Shown here: positions 1 to 9,807 of the stretch, piece after piece
Layout: every line of letters begins with the position of its first letter
Position numbering within the stretch: the stretch's first letter is position 1
DNA from: Aestuariivita sp.
GTDB taxonomy: Bacteria > Pseudomonadota > Alphaproteobacteria > Rhodobacterales > Rhodobacteraceae
DNA: 64,000 nt
Reading direction: 5' to 3'
Assembly: GCA_026709985.1 (NCBI GenBank)
Contig: JAPORY010000065.1
Span: 1-64,000 of the forward strand
Position numbers and translations under genes: made by a program
Notes under the pieces: model-generated
Seen by the model: only the letters and a program-made list of their open reading frames with translations
Databases searched by the model: none
Told to the model about the DNA's origin: nothing

Positions 1-1
1 A

Positions 2-415
2 AATCGCTTGTTTTCAGGAAAAAATCGCTCGCCAGATGAATTTTGCAAGAGGCTCATAGGTGTAGAAGAATATTCATGGAGTTATGGAAAGTACGAATTC
101 GAACCTAATAAAATCAGTGTGTTGACTACCGTTATGGCTTCGGTAACCATTGGGCTAAAACTTTTGGGAGACCGACCAGCCGATAGAATTTTCACTGAAC
201 CCTTTTATTTCGGGGGTGAAAAGCCCAGAAAGCCTGGAGTGTTCAAGACCGGTGAAATTGTTAAAGATACGTTTGGTTCTAGTTGGAAAGTTGTCAAAGA
301 AGTAAAACGTTGGCATGGCTGCAAAATACATTTTCGAATTGGAAAGTTGCATCGAACAATTATTGTCCAAGACAACTATCAAGAGACAATCGCCAAAATT
401 AATTCTAGTGATTGA
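2..415 (+). CDS. hypothetical protein, 5' end outside window
   Basis: This open frame runs in from the left edge, so the true start is not visible; it ends with TGA at 413-415. The visible 135 or so residues are rich in charged and aromatic residues and show no signal peptide, membrane segment or motif that I recognise. It is followed directly by an IS630 remnant, so it could itself be a damaged or truncated gene. Function unknown. Confidence 0.45.
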   Translation, partial: NRLFSGKNRSPDEFCKRLIGVEEYSWSYGKYEFEPNKISVLTTVMASVTIGLKLLGDRPADRIFTEPFYFGGEKPRKPGVFKTGEIVKDTFGSSWKVVKEVKRWHGCKIHFRIGKLHRTIIVQDNYQETIAKINSSD

Positions 416-432
416 AGGCACAAGAACGCTGC

Positions 433-843
433 AAAAGCTCCGCCAATCTGTTTAAGGTTTGCGCACCATTTGCCGGTTGACGGCAGGTGAACGTCACGGA
501 TCGGCGCGCACGGCAGGATTTCGCTGAATTGTTAAAAGATCTGGTGGATGATTATTTTCCGAACAAGCAGATTGTCTTGGTTATGGATCATCTTAACACG
601 CACAACTCTCGGTTTTGTACGACCGTTATCCGCCGGCGGCCCGCATTGCGCGGGAAATTGCGGTGCACTATACACCGAAACATGGGCCTTGGCTGAAGAT
701 CGCCGGAGCCCAGACCGCGAGATGCTGGTTGGGAGATGACGGCTTGGCAGAAAAGGTGGAACGAGGCGGAAAAATCCGTCGACTGGCGGTTCACATCCGA
801 GAAGGCGCACATCAAACTAAAATCATTATACCCAGCAATTTAA
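433..843 (+). pseudogene. IS630-family transposase remnant (DDE domain)
   Basis: Three reading frames each encode adjacent pieces of an IS630-type DDE transposase. Frame one (433-about 610) gives the stretch ending in VLVMDHLNTH, which carries the second catalytic Asp, but has an in-frame TGA at 478-480 where the family has Trp. Frame two (about 615-710) gives HYTPKHGPWL, the segment just before the last catalytic Glu. Frame three (735-843) gives the C-terminal VDWRFTSEKAHIKLKSLYP. At least one nonsense change, two frameshifts and an internal loss near 710-735 mean it cannot make an active enzyme. The N-terminal helix-turn-helix half is absent. No terminal inverted repeats could be identified. 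Confidence 0.85.
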
Positions 844-995
844 TGATGTTGGAATACTAGTTTACCCATTAGGCTCGATGAAACGAGCGGTCGTGTAGTG
901 CTGCAGTTGCGGATGATTGATGAAAACCGCCCGCCAAGACTTCAGAATTGACGTTTTGAGGGACGGCGGCGAGCCAGAGAGTAAACAAGGTAGTC

Positions 996-1784
996 ATGGC
1001 TAAACGCATCACGCTAGCTTCCGGTATAACACTCAACACCGAAATTGACGGCCAGAAGTGTGGTCCATGGATCATCTTATCGAATTCCTTAGGTGCAAAT
1101 CTCCAGATGTGGACACCGCAAATTGCAACTTTGGCAAGAAAATACCGTGTCCTACGCTACGATACCCGAGGACACGGCGATAGTGACTCGCCCTTGGGTC
1201 CATACTCCCTTGAGGAGTTAACTCGTGATGTTGTCGATCTTATGGACTATCATCAAATTGAGCAGGCTGCGTTTATGGGTTTATCCCTTGGCGGGATGAC
1301 AGGTTTGAACTTAGCCCTTAATCGCCACGACAGGATTACGCGGTTAGTTTGCGCAAATGCCCGAGCGGATGCGCCTAGTTTCTATAAGGATATGTGGATT
1401 GAGCGGATTGCAATAGTTCGGAATGCGGGATTGGCGGGCGTTGTAGCCAACTCTTTAAAAACTTGGTTCACAGATGCCTGGCTCTACCACAACCCTGAGG
1501 AGTCAAGTCGGATACGTGAGATGATTCTGGGCAATGATGCGGAAGGCTACATCGCTTGCTGCCAAGCAATAAGGCATTTAGATTTGCTGCCGCGTTTGTG
1601 CGAGTTATCAATACCCGTTCTCTACGTTGTTGGCGACGAGGATGTTGTGGCCCCGACTTCGGTAATGGAGAAAATGGCGTCGGAAACGCTAGGCAGTGAG
1701 CTTATTGAAATTGCGGCCGCGGCGCACATCTCTAATCTTTGTCAACCAGCCGAGTTCAATGCGGCTATTTCGGGATTTTTGTAA
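996..1784 (+). CDS. pcaD: 3-oxoadipate enol-lactonase
   Basis: An alpha/beta hydrolase of 262 residues, the usual length for PcaD, which hydrolyses 3-oxoadipate enol-lactone in the protocatechuate branch of the beta-ketoadipate pathway in the cytoplasm. The nucleophile elbow GLSLGG places Ser at residue 97; the acid lies in VVGDEDVVAP and the His in AAHISNLCQP, in the order expected for the family. The start ATG at 996 follows a non-coding stretch after the IS630 remnant. No other pca genes are in the window, so its pathway partners lie elsewhere; a related hydrolase acting on another substrate cannot be excluded. It converges with holA, with 3 bp between the stop codons. Confidence 0.85.
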   Translation: MAKRITLASGITLNTEIDGQKCGPWIILSNSLGANLQMWTPQIATLARKYRVLRYDTRGHGDSDSPLGPYSLEELTRDVVDLMDYHQIEQAAFMGLSLGGMTGLNLALNRHDRITRLVCANARADAPSFYKDMWIERIAIVRNAGLAGVVANSLKTWFTDAWLYHNPEESSRIREMILGNDAEGYIACCQAIRHLDLLPRLCELSIPVLYVVGDEDVVAPTSVMEKMASETLGSELIEIAAAAHISNLCQPAEFNAAISGFL

Positions 1785-1787
1785 GCG

Positions 1788-2816
1788 CTATTGGCGTTTA
1801 GCAAGCATTGACAGCCGAATGAGCAGGCGTTCAACGAGCGCCATTGCCGGAGCGTTTTGATTGGGTGATCGCAATTGTAGATCGACTTCGGTGATTTGTG
1901 CAATCGCACGCTCAAGCTTGTACACGCCCCAATTCTGGCATTGACGTAACATTCGGTTCCGCAGCGGTCCAAATACTGGCGGACGAACGCGTGTTATTCC
2001 CGTCGCTGCTCCTTTTGGATCGGCGGCGGCGGCGTAGAGGGTGCGAAAATGTCGCATTATACCGATACACAGTGCCACCCCAGTTGTGCCCTGAGCTTCG
2101 AGGCGACGAAGAATTGAATCAATGTCCTGGTGTCGTGCTTCTGCGACGGCGTTGACCGCATCCTCAAGGGTGGCATCAATTGAACTTGGTGCGCAGGCCG
2201 CCACATCTGTGATTGAGAGGGAACGGTCGTCGCCAATTTTGTAGGTCGCGATTTTGGTAAGGAGTTGTTGAAAATCGCCAGGTCCCAGATCGCCCGAGAA
2301 CTGTGCCAACGCTGACATTGCGTCGCGGTCGACGTTACGCAATTCAGCAGTGGCAAGCATAGACTGTAGTTCGGCGAGAGAGGGCGCATCGTCATATAAT
2401 GCAATAGCCCGCGCATTCTTGTGCCCCTCAAATAGCTTGCGCAAGCGCGAGGTTGCTTTTAGCTGTCCGGCCGTGACAATGATTTGAGCATCATTAGGTT
2501 CCCAAGCGGCGACAGCCGCTTCAATTGCGGAAAAAGCACTATCGATCGCTTCTTCAACCAAAACAACTCGCGGTCCTGGAAAAAAGCTGATCGTTTTGGT
2601 GGCGTCACGCAACAGCGACGGGTCGGCGCGAAGTTCGGCACTGGTAAATCGCGTTAAGCGAAGTTCTTGCTCGCCGTTTTCGCCGATGAGATTTTTGATA
2701 ACATGCTTGCGCTTGGGCGAGACTCTTGTTGGGTCAGATCCATAGATCAACAGGCCTGTTGCGTCGGGGGTCGGTTTACGAAAGTACGCGTCAGCTTGGG
2801 ACTTATTAAGCTTCAT
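1788..2816 (-). CDS. holA: DNA polymerase III subunit delta
   Basis: 342 residues matching the length and N-terminal layout of the delta clamp-loader subunit, which opens the beta sliding clamp for loading at replication forks. The N-terminal region GLLIYGSDP corresponds to the start of the degenerate AAA+ domain of HolA, followed by the ATKTISFFPGPRVVLVEEA segment typical of alphaproteobacterial delta proteins. It is the last gene of leuS-lptE-holA and overlaps lptE by 4 bp, which implies translational coupling. This order is a conserved chromosomal arrangement in Alphaproteobacteria. Confidence 0.9.
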   Translation of the reverse strand: MKLNKSQADAYFRKPTPDATGLLIYGSDPTRVSPKRKHVIKNLIGENGEQELRLTRFTSAELRADPSLLRDATKTISFFPGPRVVLVEEAIDSAFSAIEAAVAAWEPNDAQIIVTAGQLKATSRLRKLFEGHKNARAIALYDDAPSLAELQSMLATAELRNVDRDAMSALAQFSGDLGPGDFQQLLTKIATYKIGDDRSLSITDVAACAPSSIDATLEDAVNAVAEARHQDIDSILRRLEAQGTTGVALCIGIMRHFRTLYAAAADPKGAATGITRVRPPVFGPLRNRMLRQCQNWGVYKLERAIAQITEVDLQLRSPNQNAPAMALVERLLIRLSMLAKRQ

Positions 2817-3346
2817 GATGAGGTAATAGCAGCTGCCGCATAGAGTCGTTTTGTAACTTGCTCTGCTAAGATTCGCATTAACCTCTCACGTGCGCTGTCC
2901 TCAGCGGATCGGGTCTCAACCGTTGAGCCGGTGGTAGAATAACCGGTGAAATTTTGGGTTTGTCCTTGCGCGACGATCGCGTTGGAGTGCGAGTCAATCA
3001 AAGTGTAGTTCACGATACCGACGAGGTGATATCGAATCGTATCGCCAGCCTTTGCGACGATGGTTCGCTCGCTACCAACGTTAATTCCGTAGTTGAGGCG
3101 ATAGCGATCACCGTTTCGTCCCAAACGAGATTCTAGTTCCTGTACGAGAATGAAAGCATCGCTATTGGTGGGGGATGCGATAGACAACTGATTTTGTAGA
3201 TTTTGTCCATGGCCGCTAGTTCCGTGGACCGGCGCAAATCCGCATCCGCTCACGAGGAGCGGAAACAGGAGGAAAAGAAAGCGGCTAGATGACAACGTTG
3301 ACAATCCGGTTCGGAATAACGATGATTTTCTTGGGGGCTCCGCCAT
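2813..3346 (-). CDS. lptE: LPS-assembly lipoprotein LptE
   Basis: An outer-membrane lipoprotein that plugs the LptD barrel for lipopolysaccharide export. A hydrophobic stretch ending in LLVSGC forms a signal peptide and lipobox, with Cys as the lipidation site. The remainder fits the LptE/RlpB fold, with a C-terminal helix rich in Arg and Ala. The open frame begins at TTG/ATG 3349/3346, giving an unusually long n-region. A TTG at 3295 overlapping the end of leuS gives a more normal short n-region and may be the real start; neither has a clear ribosome-binding site. It sits between leuS and holA and overlaps both. Confidence 0.85.
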   Translation of the reverse strand: MAEPPRKSSLFRTGLSTLSSSRFLFLLFPLLVSGCGFAPVHGTSGHGQNLQNQLSIASPTNSDAFILVQELESRLGRNGDRYRLNYGINVGSERTIVAKAGDTIRYHLVGIVNYTLIDSHSNAIVAQGQTQNFTGYSTTGSTVETRSAEDSARERLMRILAEQVTKRLYAAAAITSS

Positions 3347-5855
3347 CAAGAGCGTTCTTGACAGCTGTGACCTCTAAGGCGGTTTTTTCGACATCAGCCG
3401 CTGCGAGGTCTCTCGCGACTTCAATTTCCGCTCTTCTCTTGCCGTTGATTTGGATTGGCATTGTGACCACATCGGATTTTAGGTAACTGTGATCGGTTTC
3501 TGGCCATGGCGCTTGTACGAGCAATCCTTCCGCGGCCTGCATCGCCCAAATTTCTTCCGCCAAATGCGGGGTCATCGGGGCCATGAGTTGCGCCATTTTC
3601 ATGATGGCTTCACGCTGGACCGGTTGCGATGCTTTAGATTTTCCCAAGATATTGGTAAAGGCGTAGAGTTTGGCGATAGCGGCATTAAAACCGAAGCTTT
3701 CAATGCCGAGTGTGACATCGAATATAGTCTGGTTTATTGCTCGCAGCAGTTCGGGATCCCCGTCATTGGGCGCATCGGCGTTGGTATTCGCGATTCTCCT
3801 TGCGATTGCCCACACCCGGGCGAGGTGTTTATGTGCTGCTTCGGCACCGGCGGCGGTCCACTCGACATCGCGTTCGGGTGGTGAATCACTTAATACAAAC
3901 CATCGGACGGTATCGGCACCGTATTTTGCAATGATGTCACTCGGGTCGACGACGTTTTTCTTCGATTTTGACATCTTTGCTGAGGGTATCGTTTCAAAGG
4001 CCTCACCAGTCGACTTGACGGTCTTTGAATTCAAGTCCACCTCGTCAGGTAGGTGGTAGACGGGACGGCCTTTGTTATCCCTTGTTTGATAGATTGAGTG
4101 CGTTACCATGCCTTGCGTGAAGAGCGCATTGAAGGGTTCGGCGCAGGTTTCTGGTAGATGCCCAGTTTGATGCATCGCACGGGCGAAGAAGCGGGAATAG
4201 AGCAAATGCAAGATCGCATGTTCGATACCGCCGATATATTGATCGACATTCATCCAATAGGAAGCGTCTCTTGGGGACGTTGGGGTTTGTGCATGCGGTG
4301 CTGTAAAGCGAGCAAAATACCAAGAACTGTCAACGAAGGTATCCATTGTGTCGGATTCTCGCCGCGCTTTTTCGCCGCAGAGTGGACAGGTGGTGTGTTG
4401 CCAGGTTGGATGGCGGTCGAGCGGGTTGCCGGGCTGATCAAAGGTGACGTCATCGGGAAGCAGGACTGGTAGATTTTCTTTTTTTTCAGGAACCACGCCG
4501 CATTTGTCGCAATGGATGACGGGAATTGGACACCCCCAGTATCGCTGGCGGGAGAGTCCCCAGTCGCGCAGGCGGTATCGCGTAATTCGTTTTCCGAAAT
4601 TGTTGGCCTCGCAATGGGTGATGGCGGCGTCAATTGCCGTGTTGGCGGTTTGGAACTGATCGCCCGCGAACCCTTTGATGTAGTTTACCATTTGGGTTTT
4701 AGGTGGAACGTACGCGTCCCCACCATTCTCGGGGAGCGAGAAGTTCGCTGTATTCGTGTTTGGCACAAAGGTAGAAATGATGGGTAGATTATATTTTCGT
4801 GCGAAGTCGAGGTCGCGTTCGTCGTGGGCTGGGCAGCCGAATATAGCACCGGTGCCGTAATCCATGAGGACGAAATTGGCCGCGTAAACAGGAAGAAACT
4901 GATCGGGGTTGATCGGGTGTTGAACGCGGAAGCCGGTATCGAAGCCAAGCTTGGGCGCTTTTTCCAAGGCTTCTTCGGTTATTGTTGTCTTGCGACAGTC
5001 CACCACAAAAGCCGCAAGATCGTGATTGTACTTTTCGAGTTCTAGGGTCAAAGGGTGATCGACGGACACTGCGACGAATGAGGCACCGAGCAGAGTATCG
5101 GGCCGTGTGGTGAAGACCTCAATGTCGGTAATTTCATTGACGGCCTCGACCAATTGGAAGGGCAGCTGAAGTCCGTGCGATTGTCCGATCCAGTTTTCTT
5201 GCATTAAGCGAACTTTTGCGGGCCAATCTTCAAGTGTGTCAAGCGCTTGCAGCAGTTCTTCGGCCATATCTGAAATTCTAAAGAACCATTGGGTTAGTTC
5301 ACGGCGTTCGACGGTTGCGCCTGATCGCCACCCTTTTCCGTCGATAACTTGCTCATTGGCGAGGACCGTTTGATCGACTGGATCCCAATTAACGGCGGCT
5401 TTCTTGCGATAGACGAGATCGCGTTCGAGCATATCAATGAACAGTGCCTGTTGCTGACCGTAGTACTCGGGGTCGCAGGTTGCGAACATCCGGGACCAGT
5501 CGAGTCCAAAGCCGAGTGGCTTCATTTGGGCGACCATATCTTCGATATTTTGGTAGGTCCAATCTTTGGGATGACCGCCATTGTCGATTGCAGCGTTTTC
5601 TGCGGGCATTCCAAAAGCGTCGAAGCCCATGGGGTGCAGGACGTTGTGCCCCGTTGCGATTTTGTAGCGGGTGACGACGTCTCCCATCGTGTAGTTGCGC
5701 ACGTGCCCGATGTGGATGCGGCCCGATGGGTAGGGAAACATTTCGAGGACGTAGTATTTTGGCCGATCTTCGCATCGTTCGGCCTTGAAGACTTGGGCCC
5801 TGTCCCAAGCTTTTTGCCATTTGGCTTCAATCGCCGTTGGCTGATACGCGTTCAT
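3285..5855 (-). CDS. leuS: leucyl-tRNA synthetase
   Basis: Class I aminoacyl-tRNA synthetase of 856 residues that charges tRNA-Leu. The HIGH motif appears as [11 protein letters not shown] near the N-terminus and KMSKS as [10 protein letters not shown]. Between them lies the CP1 editing domain, with [11 protein letters not shown] and the GCPAHDERD segment that houses the editing Asp. A zinc-ribbon-like CPLCGEK is present. The C-terminus ends in IVNVVI as in bacterial LeuRS. It is intact and full length. It heads the operon leuS-lptE-holA. Confidence 0.97.
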   Translation of the reverse strand: MNAYQPTAIEAKWQKAWDRAQVFKAERCEDRPKYYVLEMFPYPSGRIHIGHVRNYTMGDVVTRYKIATGHNVLHPMGFDAFGMPAENAAIDNGGHPKDWTYQNIEDMVAQMKPLGFGLDWSRMFATCDPEYYGQQQALFIDMLERDLVYRKKAAVNWDPVDQTVLANEQVIDGKGWRSGATVERRELTQWFFRISDMAEELLQALDTLEDWPAKVRLMQENWIGQSHGLQLPFQLVEAVNEITDIEVFTTRPDTLLGASFVAVSVDHPLTLELEKYNHDLAAFVVDCRKTTITEEALEKAPKLGFDTGFRVQHPINPDQFLPVYAANFVLMDYGTGAIFGCPAHDERDLDFARKYNLPIISTFVPNTNTANFSLPENGGDAYVPPKTQMVNYIKGFAGDQFQTANTAIDAAITHCEANNFGKRITRYRLRDWGLSRQRYWGCPIPVIHCDKCGVVPEKKENLPVLLPDDVTFDQPGNPLDRHPTWQHTTCPLCGEKARRESDTMDTFVDSSWYFARFTAPHAQTPTSPRDASYWMNVDQYIGGIEHAILHLLYSRFFARAMHQTGHLPETCAEPFNALFTQGMVTHSIYQTRDNKGRPVYHLPDEVDLNSKTVKSTGEAFETIPSAKMSKSKKNVVDPSDIIAKYGADTVRWFVLSDSPPERDVEWTAAGAEAAHKHLARVWAIARRIANTNADAPNDGDPELLRAINQTIFDVTLGIESFGFNAAIAKLYAFTNILGKSKASQPVQREAIMKMAQLMAPMTPHLAEEIWAMQAAEGLLVQAPWPETDHSYLKSDVVTMPIQINGKRRAEIEVARDLAAADVEKTALEVTAVKNALDGGAPKKIIVIPNRIVNVVI

Positions 5856-5922
5856 GCTGATTTTGTCCGAACTTTTGTTGCTTGCGGCTCGTTGATCGTC
5901 GTCTGGTTACCTAATGTCGGCT

Positions 5923-6399
5923 TTAGAATCGATTGTCAGCAATTCGCATTTGCCGCGCACGAGCGAGGATCGCATCCTCCACGGCTCTTGATGTTTCTGG
6001 AGATATGGGTCCGGAGCGTGTTTGTAGTGACACGCGAAGGGCTCGTGCTTCAAGGGCTGGATCAGAGATATGTATTGTGGCGCGGTACGCTCTACCGCCA
6101 TCGGGCGGTGTACCGTAGCCGGTGGCGATGACTCCAGTGAACGGATCGACAAAATCGACGGGAAGAAAATCCAAAATGTCTAGGGAGGCTGCCCAGAGAT
6201 ATCGATTGACTGCCACCGTTTGGTCGGTGCGATCTGGCTGCAGAAGATCCCATATTGAGGAGCCGCCAGTTTGTTCGTCTGCGGCGGCGGGGATCACGCT
6301 TGTCTGATCCCCAGACGAATTATCATTGTTGCCACATGCGGTGAGGCTTAGGCAGCAACATGCAGCGATAACTATCTTGGTTACGTGCTGGAGTCTCAT
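5923..6399 (-). CDS. DUF3576 domain lipoprotein
   Basis: About 158 residues. The ATG at 6399 is preceded by a GGGAG ribosome-binding site, so I prefer it over upstream in-frame starts. The N-terminus is a signal peptide ending in the lipobox SLTAC, which predicts an envelope lipoprotein. The rest contains VNRYLWAASLDILDFLP and GVIATGYGTPP, hallmarks of the alphaproteobacterial DUF3576 family, whose function is unknown. It lies just upstream of leuS on the same strand, the usual neighbourhood of this family. Confidence 0.85.
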   Translation of the reverse strand: MRLQHVTKIVIAACCCLSLTACGNNDNSSGDQTSVIPAAADEQTGGSSIWDLLQPDRTDQTVAVNRYLWAASLDILDFLPVDFVDPFTGVIATGYGTPPDGGRAYRATIHISDPALEARALRVSLQTRSGPISPETSRAVEDAILARARQMRIADNRF

Positions 6400-6725
6400 T
6401 CTTTCGGCTCCCTGTAAGACGAATAGCTTCATACTTAACATTATAGACAGGAGCAAGTTGTTAGGTGAGCAAAAATGCCTATTTGATTAAGGGTGATCGC
6501 GGGTATTTCTCCGCCTAATAGACGTTAGATCATCGAAAAGGGGGTTGGGAAGTGCGTTCTGAAAAGGTCTAACTGTGGCATAGTTGCATCATGTTGGAGG
6601 CCTTTAAACGGGATAATGGTTCGGAAGGCTTGTTCTTGCGGGCAAAAAGTATGAAATCGAATTGTGATCTAGCTGGAATAAACCGGTATCTATTTACTAA
6701 AAGAAAAAAATCGAGGGATAAAGTT
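6400..6725. other. intergenic region before the porin
   Basis: About 325 bp between the divergent DUF3576 and porin genes. It should hold both promoters. A GAGG ribosome-binding site lies about 10 bp before the porin ATG. I could not assign -35/-10 boxes with confidence, and no small gene stands out. Confidence 0.4.
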
Positions 6726-7673
6726 ATGAAACGAATTTTGTTCGCAGCTGCTGCACTACTTGCCACGGCGAGTATGTCCGCAGCCGACGTAACCATTGGA
6801 GGTTATGGTCGTTTTGGTATCGACTATAACGAAGGAAACGACCCGGACGTAAATGGAAGAGATGAGATCAATCTGACAAGCCGTCTTCGCTTGCAGTTTG
6901 ACATGACAGCCGAAAGCGATGCCGGCGTAACATTTGGTGCACGGTTCCGCGCTCAAGCAGAGCAACGAGATGGCAATCCGAACGGTGCCTCCTTCAATGG
7001 CGGCAGGTTTTATGCACGAATGGGCCCTGCAACGCTCGGTGTGGGCAATACTTTTGGTGCCATTGACTCCATACCAGGACTGAATATGCCTACGAAATCA
7101 GTGGACACGGGTGTTGACGGAATGGGCTTCCATAATGGCGTCGTCAAATCGGGAATTGATGCATATTCGGCAACTGGTGCAGGTCGGTCAAACGGTGTTG
7201 AACTTATCTACTCTATGGCGGGAGTAGGGTTCCATGTTTCAGGCTCTTCCAATAAGGAAAACACAGAAGACCGCATTGCTGCCCACGTCTCATATTCGAT
7301 CAATGGTTGGACGGTTGCTCTTGGTGCACAGGACTCCGACGCTGAGAACGAAAAGCTTGTCCTGGCAACGGTAACGGGTGATTTGGGCTTTGCTGGTCTC
7401 GGTCTGTCCTACGCAAATAACCAAAATTATGCGCCTAATGGAGAAGACGTCGATAAGTTTCGAATTTACGGTAGTGTGCCGCTTGCGGCAGGGACGACCC
7501 TTGTTGCGTGGGGTGCCAACGAAGACAACCCAGGTGAGCCTTCTGACGGTGCATCTTTCGGCCTTGATATTGCTCATGACCTAGGCGGCGGAGTTACCTT
7601 CGTGGCTGGCGTTGTTGACCCTTCGGTTGAAGATACGACACAGGCTCAAGCAGGAGTTTACTTCAACTTCTAA
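6726..7673 (+). CDS. general porin, alphaproteobacterial type
   Basis: 315 residues from ATG 6726. The N-terminus MKRILFAAAALLATASMSA is a clear signal peptide cut before ADVTIGGYGRFG, the first strand of a 16-stranded porin. Alternating hydrophobic and polar strands follow, and the protein ends in AGVYFNF, the terminal Phe signal read by the BAM complex. It would form trimeric diffusion channels in the outer membrane. In-frame codons upstream of 6726 would block the signal peptide, so the start is well supported. A strong terminator follows at 7702. A damaged paralogue lies at 12256-13125. Confidence 0.9.
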   Translation: MKRILFAAAALLATASMSAADVTIGGYGRFGIDYNEGNDPDVNGRDEINLTSRLRLQFDMTAESDAGVTFGARFRAQAEQRDGNPNGASFNGGRFYARMGPATLGVGNTFGAIDSIPGLNMPTKSVDTGVDGMGFHNGVVKSGIDAYSATGAGRSNGVELIYSMAGVGFHVSGSSNKENTEDRIAAHVSYSINGWTVALGAQDSDAENEKLVLATVTGDLGFAGLGLSYANNQNYAPNGEDVDKFRIYGSVPLAAGTTLVAWGANEDNPGEPSDGASFGLDIAHDLGGGVTFVAGVVDPSVEDTTQAQAGVYFNF

Positions 7674-7701
7674 AGTAAATTCAGCTATCCATACTTATTT
7701 G

Positions 7702-7730
7702 AAGGGCGAGCCAGAGTGCTCGCCCTTTCT
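7702..7730 (+). terminator. rho-independent terminator of the porin
   Basis: A perfect 10-bp stem (AAGGGCGAGC at 7702-7711 and its complement at 7718-7727) with a 6-nt loop, followed by a short T-rich tail, 29 bp after the porin stop codon. Confidence 0.85.
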
Positions 7731-8520
7731 CGTTTCGATACTGTCTTTTTCCGAAATGGTCATCTTTGAGTGATTCCTGATCCTATATCAAACTCCATGG
7801 TGCTGGAATCTGCAAGAATACGGTTCGTCAAGCACTCACCAAAACTCGGTCGGTCGATTAACAGCGTGGGCTGTCGAATGCTGACCGCCGCGCCTGCGAG
7901 AAGAATTCAAGCGGTCAGCATAATCTTCAATTTAATCTATTAATCAAAACTACTGAGACTGATAGGCTTAGGGCAGATTCTCGTGGTGTCGCTTTTGCGT
8001 TCGTTTCAATCTACGGTTTTCCCCTTAAGATTTTAACGTAATATTAGGAATGTTTTTCAATTCGCGAAGAAAATATCCACGGATAAACTTTGCACGGTAA
8101 TTTGTAAATTGGCTAAAGAAAATACAGTATACGATGTACCGATCAAGACCGGTCAGGGCGCATAGTCAACCTATTAATGACGAAATACCGAAGAAAGTGT
8201 TAAACGCCCTACACGGCGAATTAGCACGAAACTAGAAAGGCAAACAGTTTTCGTGAGGAGATGAGCGAGATGTCTGAAAATGATCAACTTCAGAAAAACT
8301 GGGAATTGTTTTCAAAACTATAAATGAGCATAAAAAGGAGGATTTAGGTCGAACCGCACCTTTGCATCATGGGAATTTGATCGCAGTCTACAATGACGGC
8401 CAAGATGTTTAAGATATTGGCGTTGAAACGTTTGGTTTGGGCAACTTTTCGCTATAGACTTTCGGAGACCCCGAAGTTGCTTGGAATCTTCACTACCTAT
8501 GTTGCTGGAGTGTCGGCATA
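7731..8520. other. long non-coding or decayed stretch
   Basis: Nearly 800 bp with no convincing gene on either strand. A 42-codon frame at 8393-8521 and a very short frame starting near 8271 with a reasonable ribosome-binding site show no recognisable feature and break quickly. It is most likely decayed DNA upstream of the broken protease gene. Confidence 0.5.
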
Positions 8521-8950
8521 ACGGCCACTTTTGAGGCATCGATAGAAAATGGTCAGATTATCATTGTTGCTGTAGTTTCTATTTCAGGCGCTGCTGGCGC
8601 GCCGTTAAATTACCACGCCCTCTTGGACACTTGCGCACAAGGCACGATGATTTCTGATAGGGTTATGCAAAAGCCCTAGGTTTGATTCCTATTGGTCACC
8701 TGTCAATCATCGGAGTAACAGGGCAGTGTCTCATTCAAAAAAGTATAGAGCAAGAATCGACAACCCTGTTAGAAGGCCAGCAATCCATAGGGTCGGGGTT
8801 GTTGCCCCTCATGATTTTATGGCAGGCATGGATATAGAGATTGGTGCATTGCCATACAGCCCATATAATCATGATGTTTTGCTTGGGATGAACTTTCTTT
8901 CGGGATTTCATATAACGATGTTCGGAAACCGCTTTATTTTGAGCAATTGA
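8521..8950 (+). pseudogene. retropepsin-like aspartic protease, frameshifted
   Basis: Three frames together spell a retropepsin domain. Frame one (8521-8677) contains ALLDTCAQGTMISDRV, equivalent to the catalytic D-T-G loop but with Cys in place of Gly. It stops at TAG 8675. Frame two (about 8668-8725) gives LGLIPIGHLSIIGVTGQ. Frame three (about 8728-8950) gives the C-terminal NHDVLLGMNFLSGFHI. Two frameshifts and a stop make it non-functional as sequenced. Short stand-alone proteins of this fold are common and poorly characterised in bacteria. Confidence 0.75.
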
Positions 8951-9079
8951 AAGTATACTAGCCGATAGAAGTTCGAATAAATTCTTCTGTTGGGAGGTCG
9001 TCTCAAGCTTCTATAAAATGTTGCTTCACTTTTGCCGTTTTTATTGTTTGCTGCGTCTTTAACGAGCGATTTATCCTAC

Positions 9080-9727
9080 ATGACATTATCTAGCATTCTG
9101 AGCAGTGTGGCTCAGGCCGCAAGGCGAGTTGATCGCAACCCTGGCGAAATTCGTTTGGTTGCGGTTTCGAAGAAACAGCCCCTTGATCGTATAAAAGCAG
9201 CGCTATCCGAGGGCCATCGGATTTTTGGAGAGAACCGTGTTCAGGAGGCGCAAGCCAAATGGCCATCATTGCGTGAGTTATATCCTGATATAGAGATCCA
9301 TATCGTCGGACCCTTACAAACAAACAAAGTTCGTCAGGCGCTGGAACTTGCGCAGTCGATACACAGCGTGGATCGGCCAAGTCTGGCTGAGGCACTCGCA
9401 CGAAGAATACAGGAAGTTGGAATTTCCCCTGACCTATTTGTGCAGGTTAACACTGGTGAAGAACCACAGAAGTCGGGAGTCTTACCAAAGGAGACTGATG
9501 ATTTTGTGGCAGACTGTCATCGTTTGGATTTACCCATTCGCGGATTGATGTGTATTCCACCAATTAACGAGGAGCCCGCCTTACACTTTTCGCTTTTGGC
9601 AAAAATAGCGGCGCGAAATGGGTTGGAGTGGCTCTCTATGGGAATGAGCGCAGATTTTGAGGTCGCCATTCGGCTCGGTGCGACTCATGTGCGAGTAGGA
9701 TCAGCGGTTTTTGGACGGCGTGGCTGA
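9080..9727 (+). CDS. YggS-family pyridoxal-phosphate homeostasis protein
   Basis: 215 residues from ATG 9080. It is a single-domain PLP-binding TIM-barrel protein of the YggS/PROSC family, which buffers PLP and affects amino-acid and keto-acid balance. The PLP lysine is in LVAVSKKQP, followed by the family signatures IFGENRVQEAQ and HIVGPLQTNKV and the C-terminal LSMGMSADFEVAI. Length and motifs are complete. An in-frame TTG at 9032 would add 16 residues with no homology to the family, so I reject it. Confidence 0.93.
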   Translation: MTLSSILSSVAQAARRVDRNPGEIRLVAVSKKQPLDRIKAALSEGHRIFGENRVQEAQAKWPSLRELYPDIEIHIVGPLQTNKVRQALELAQSIHSVDRPSLAEALARRIQEVGISPDLFVQVNTGEEPQKSGVLPKETDDFVADCHRLDLPIRGLMCIPPINEEPALHFSLLAKIAARNGLEWLSMGMSADFEVAIRLGATHVRVGSAVFGRRG

Positions 9728-9807
9728 TCCGATTGAGAGGCTCATTTGCAATACCTTGATGAAACAATCTTCATCACTGCCTTTATCCATTACAACGAGT
9801 TCACAGT

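Noticed and set aside
8393..8521. A 42-codon open frame ahead of the broken protease
   Set aside because: No ribosome-binding site of note and no recognisable features; it lies in decayed DNA.
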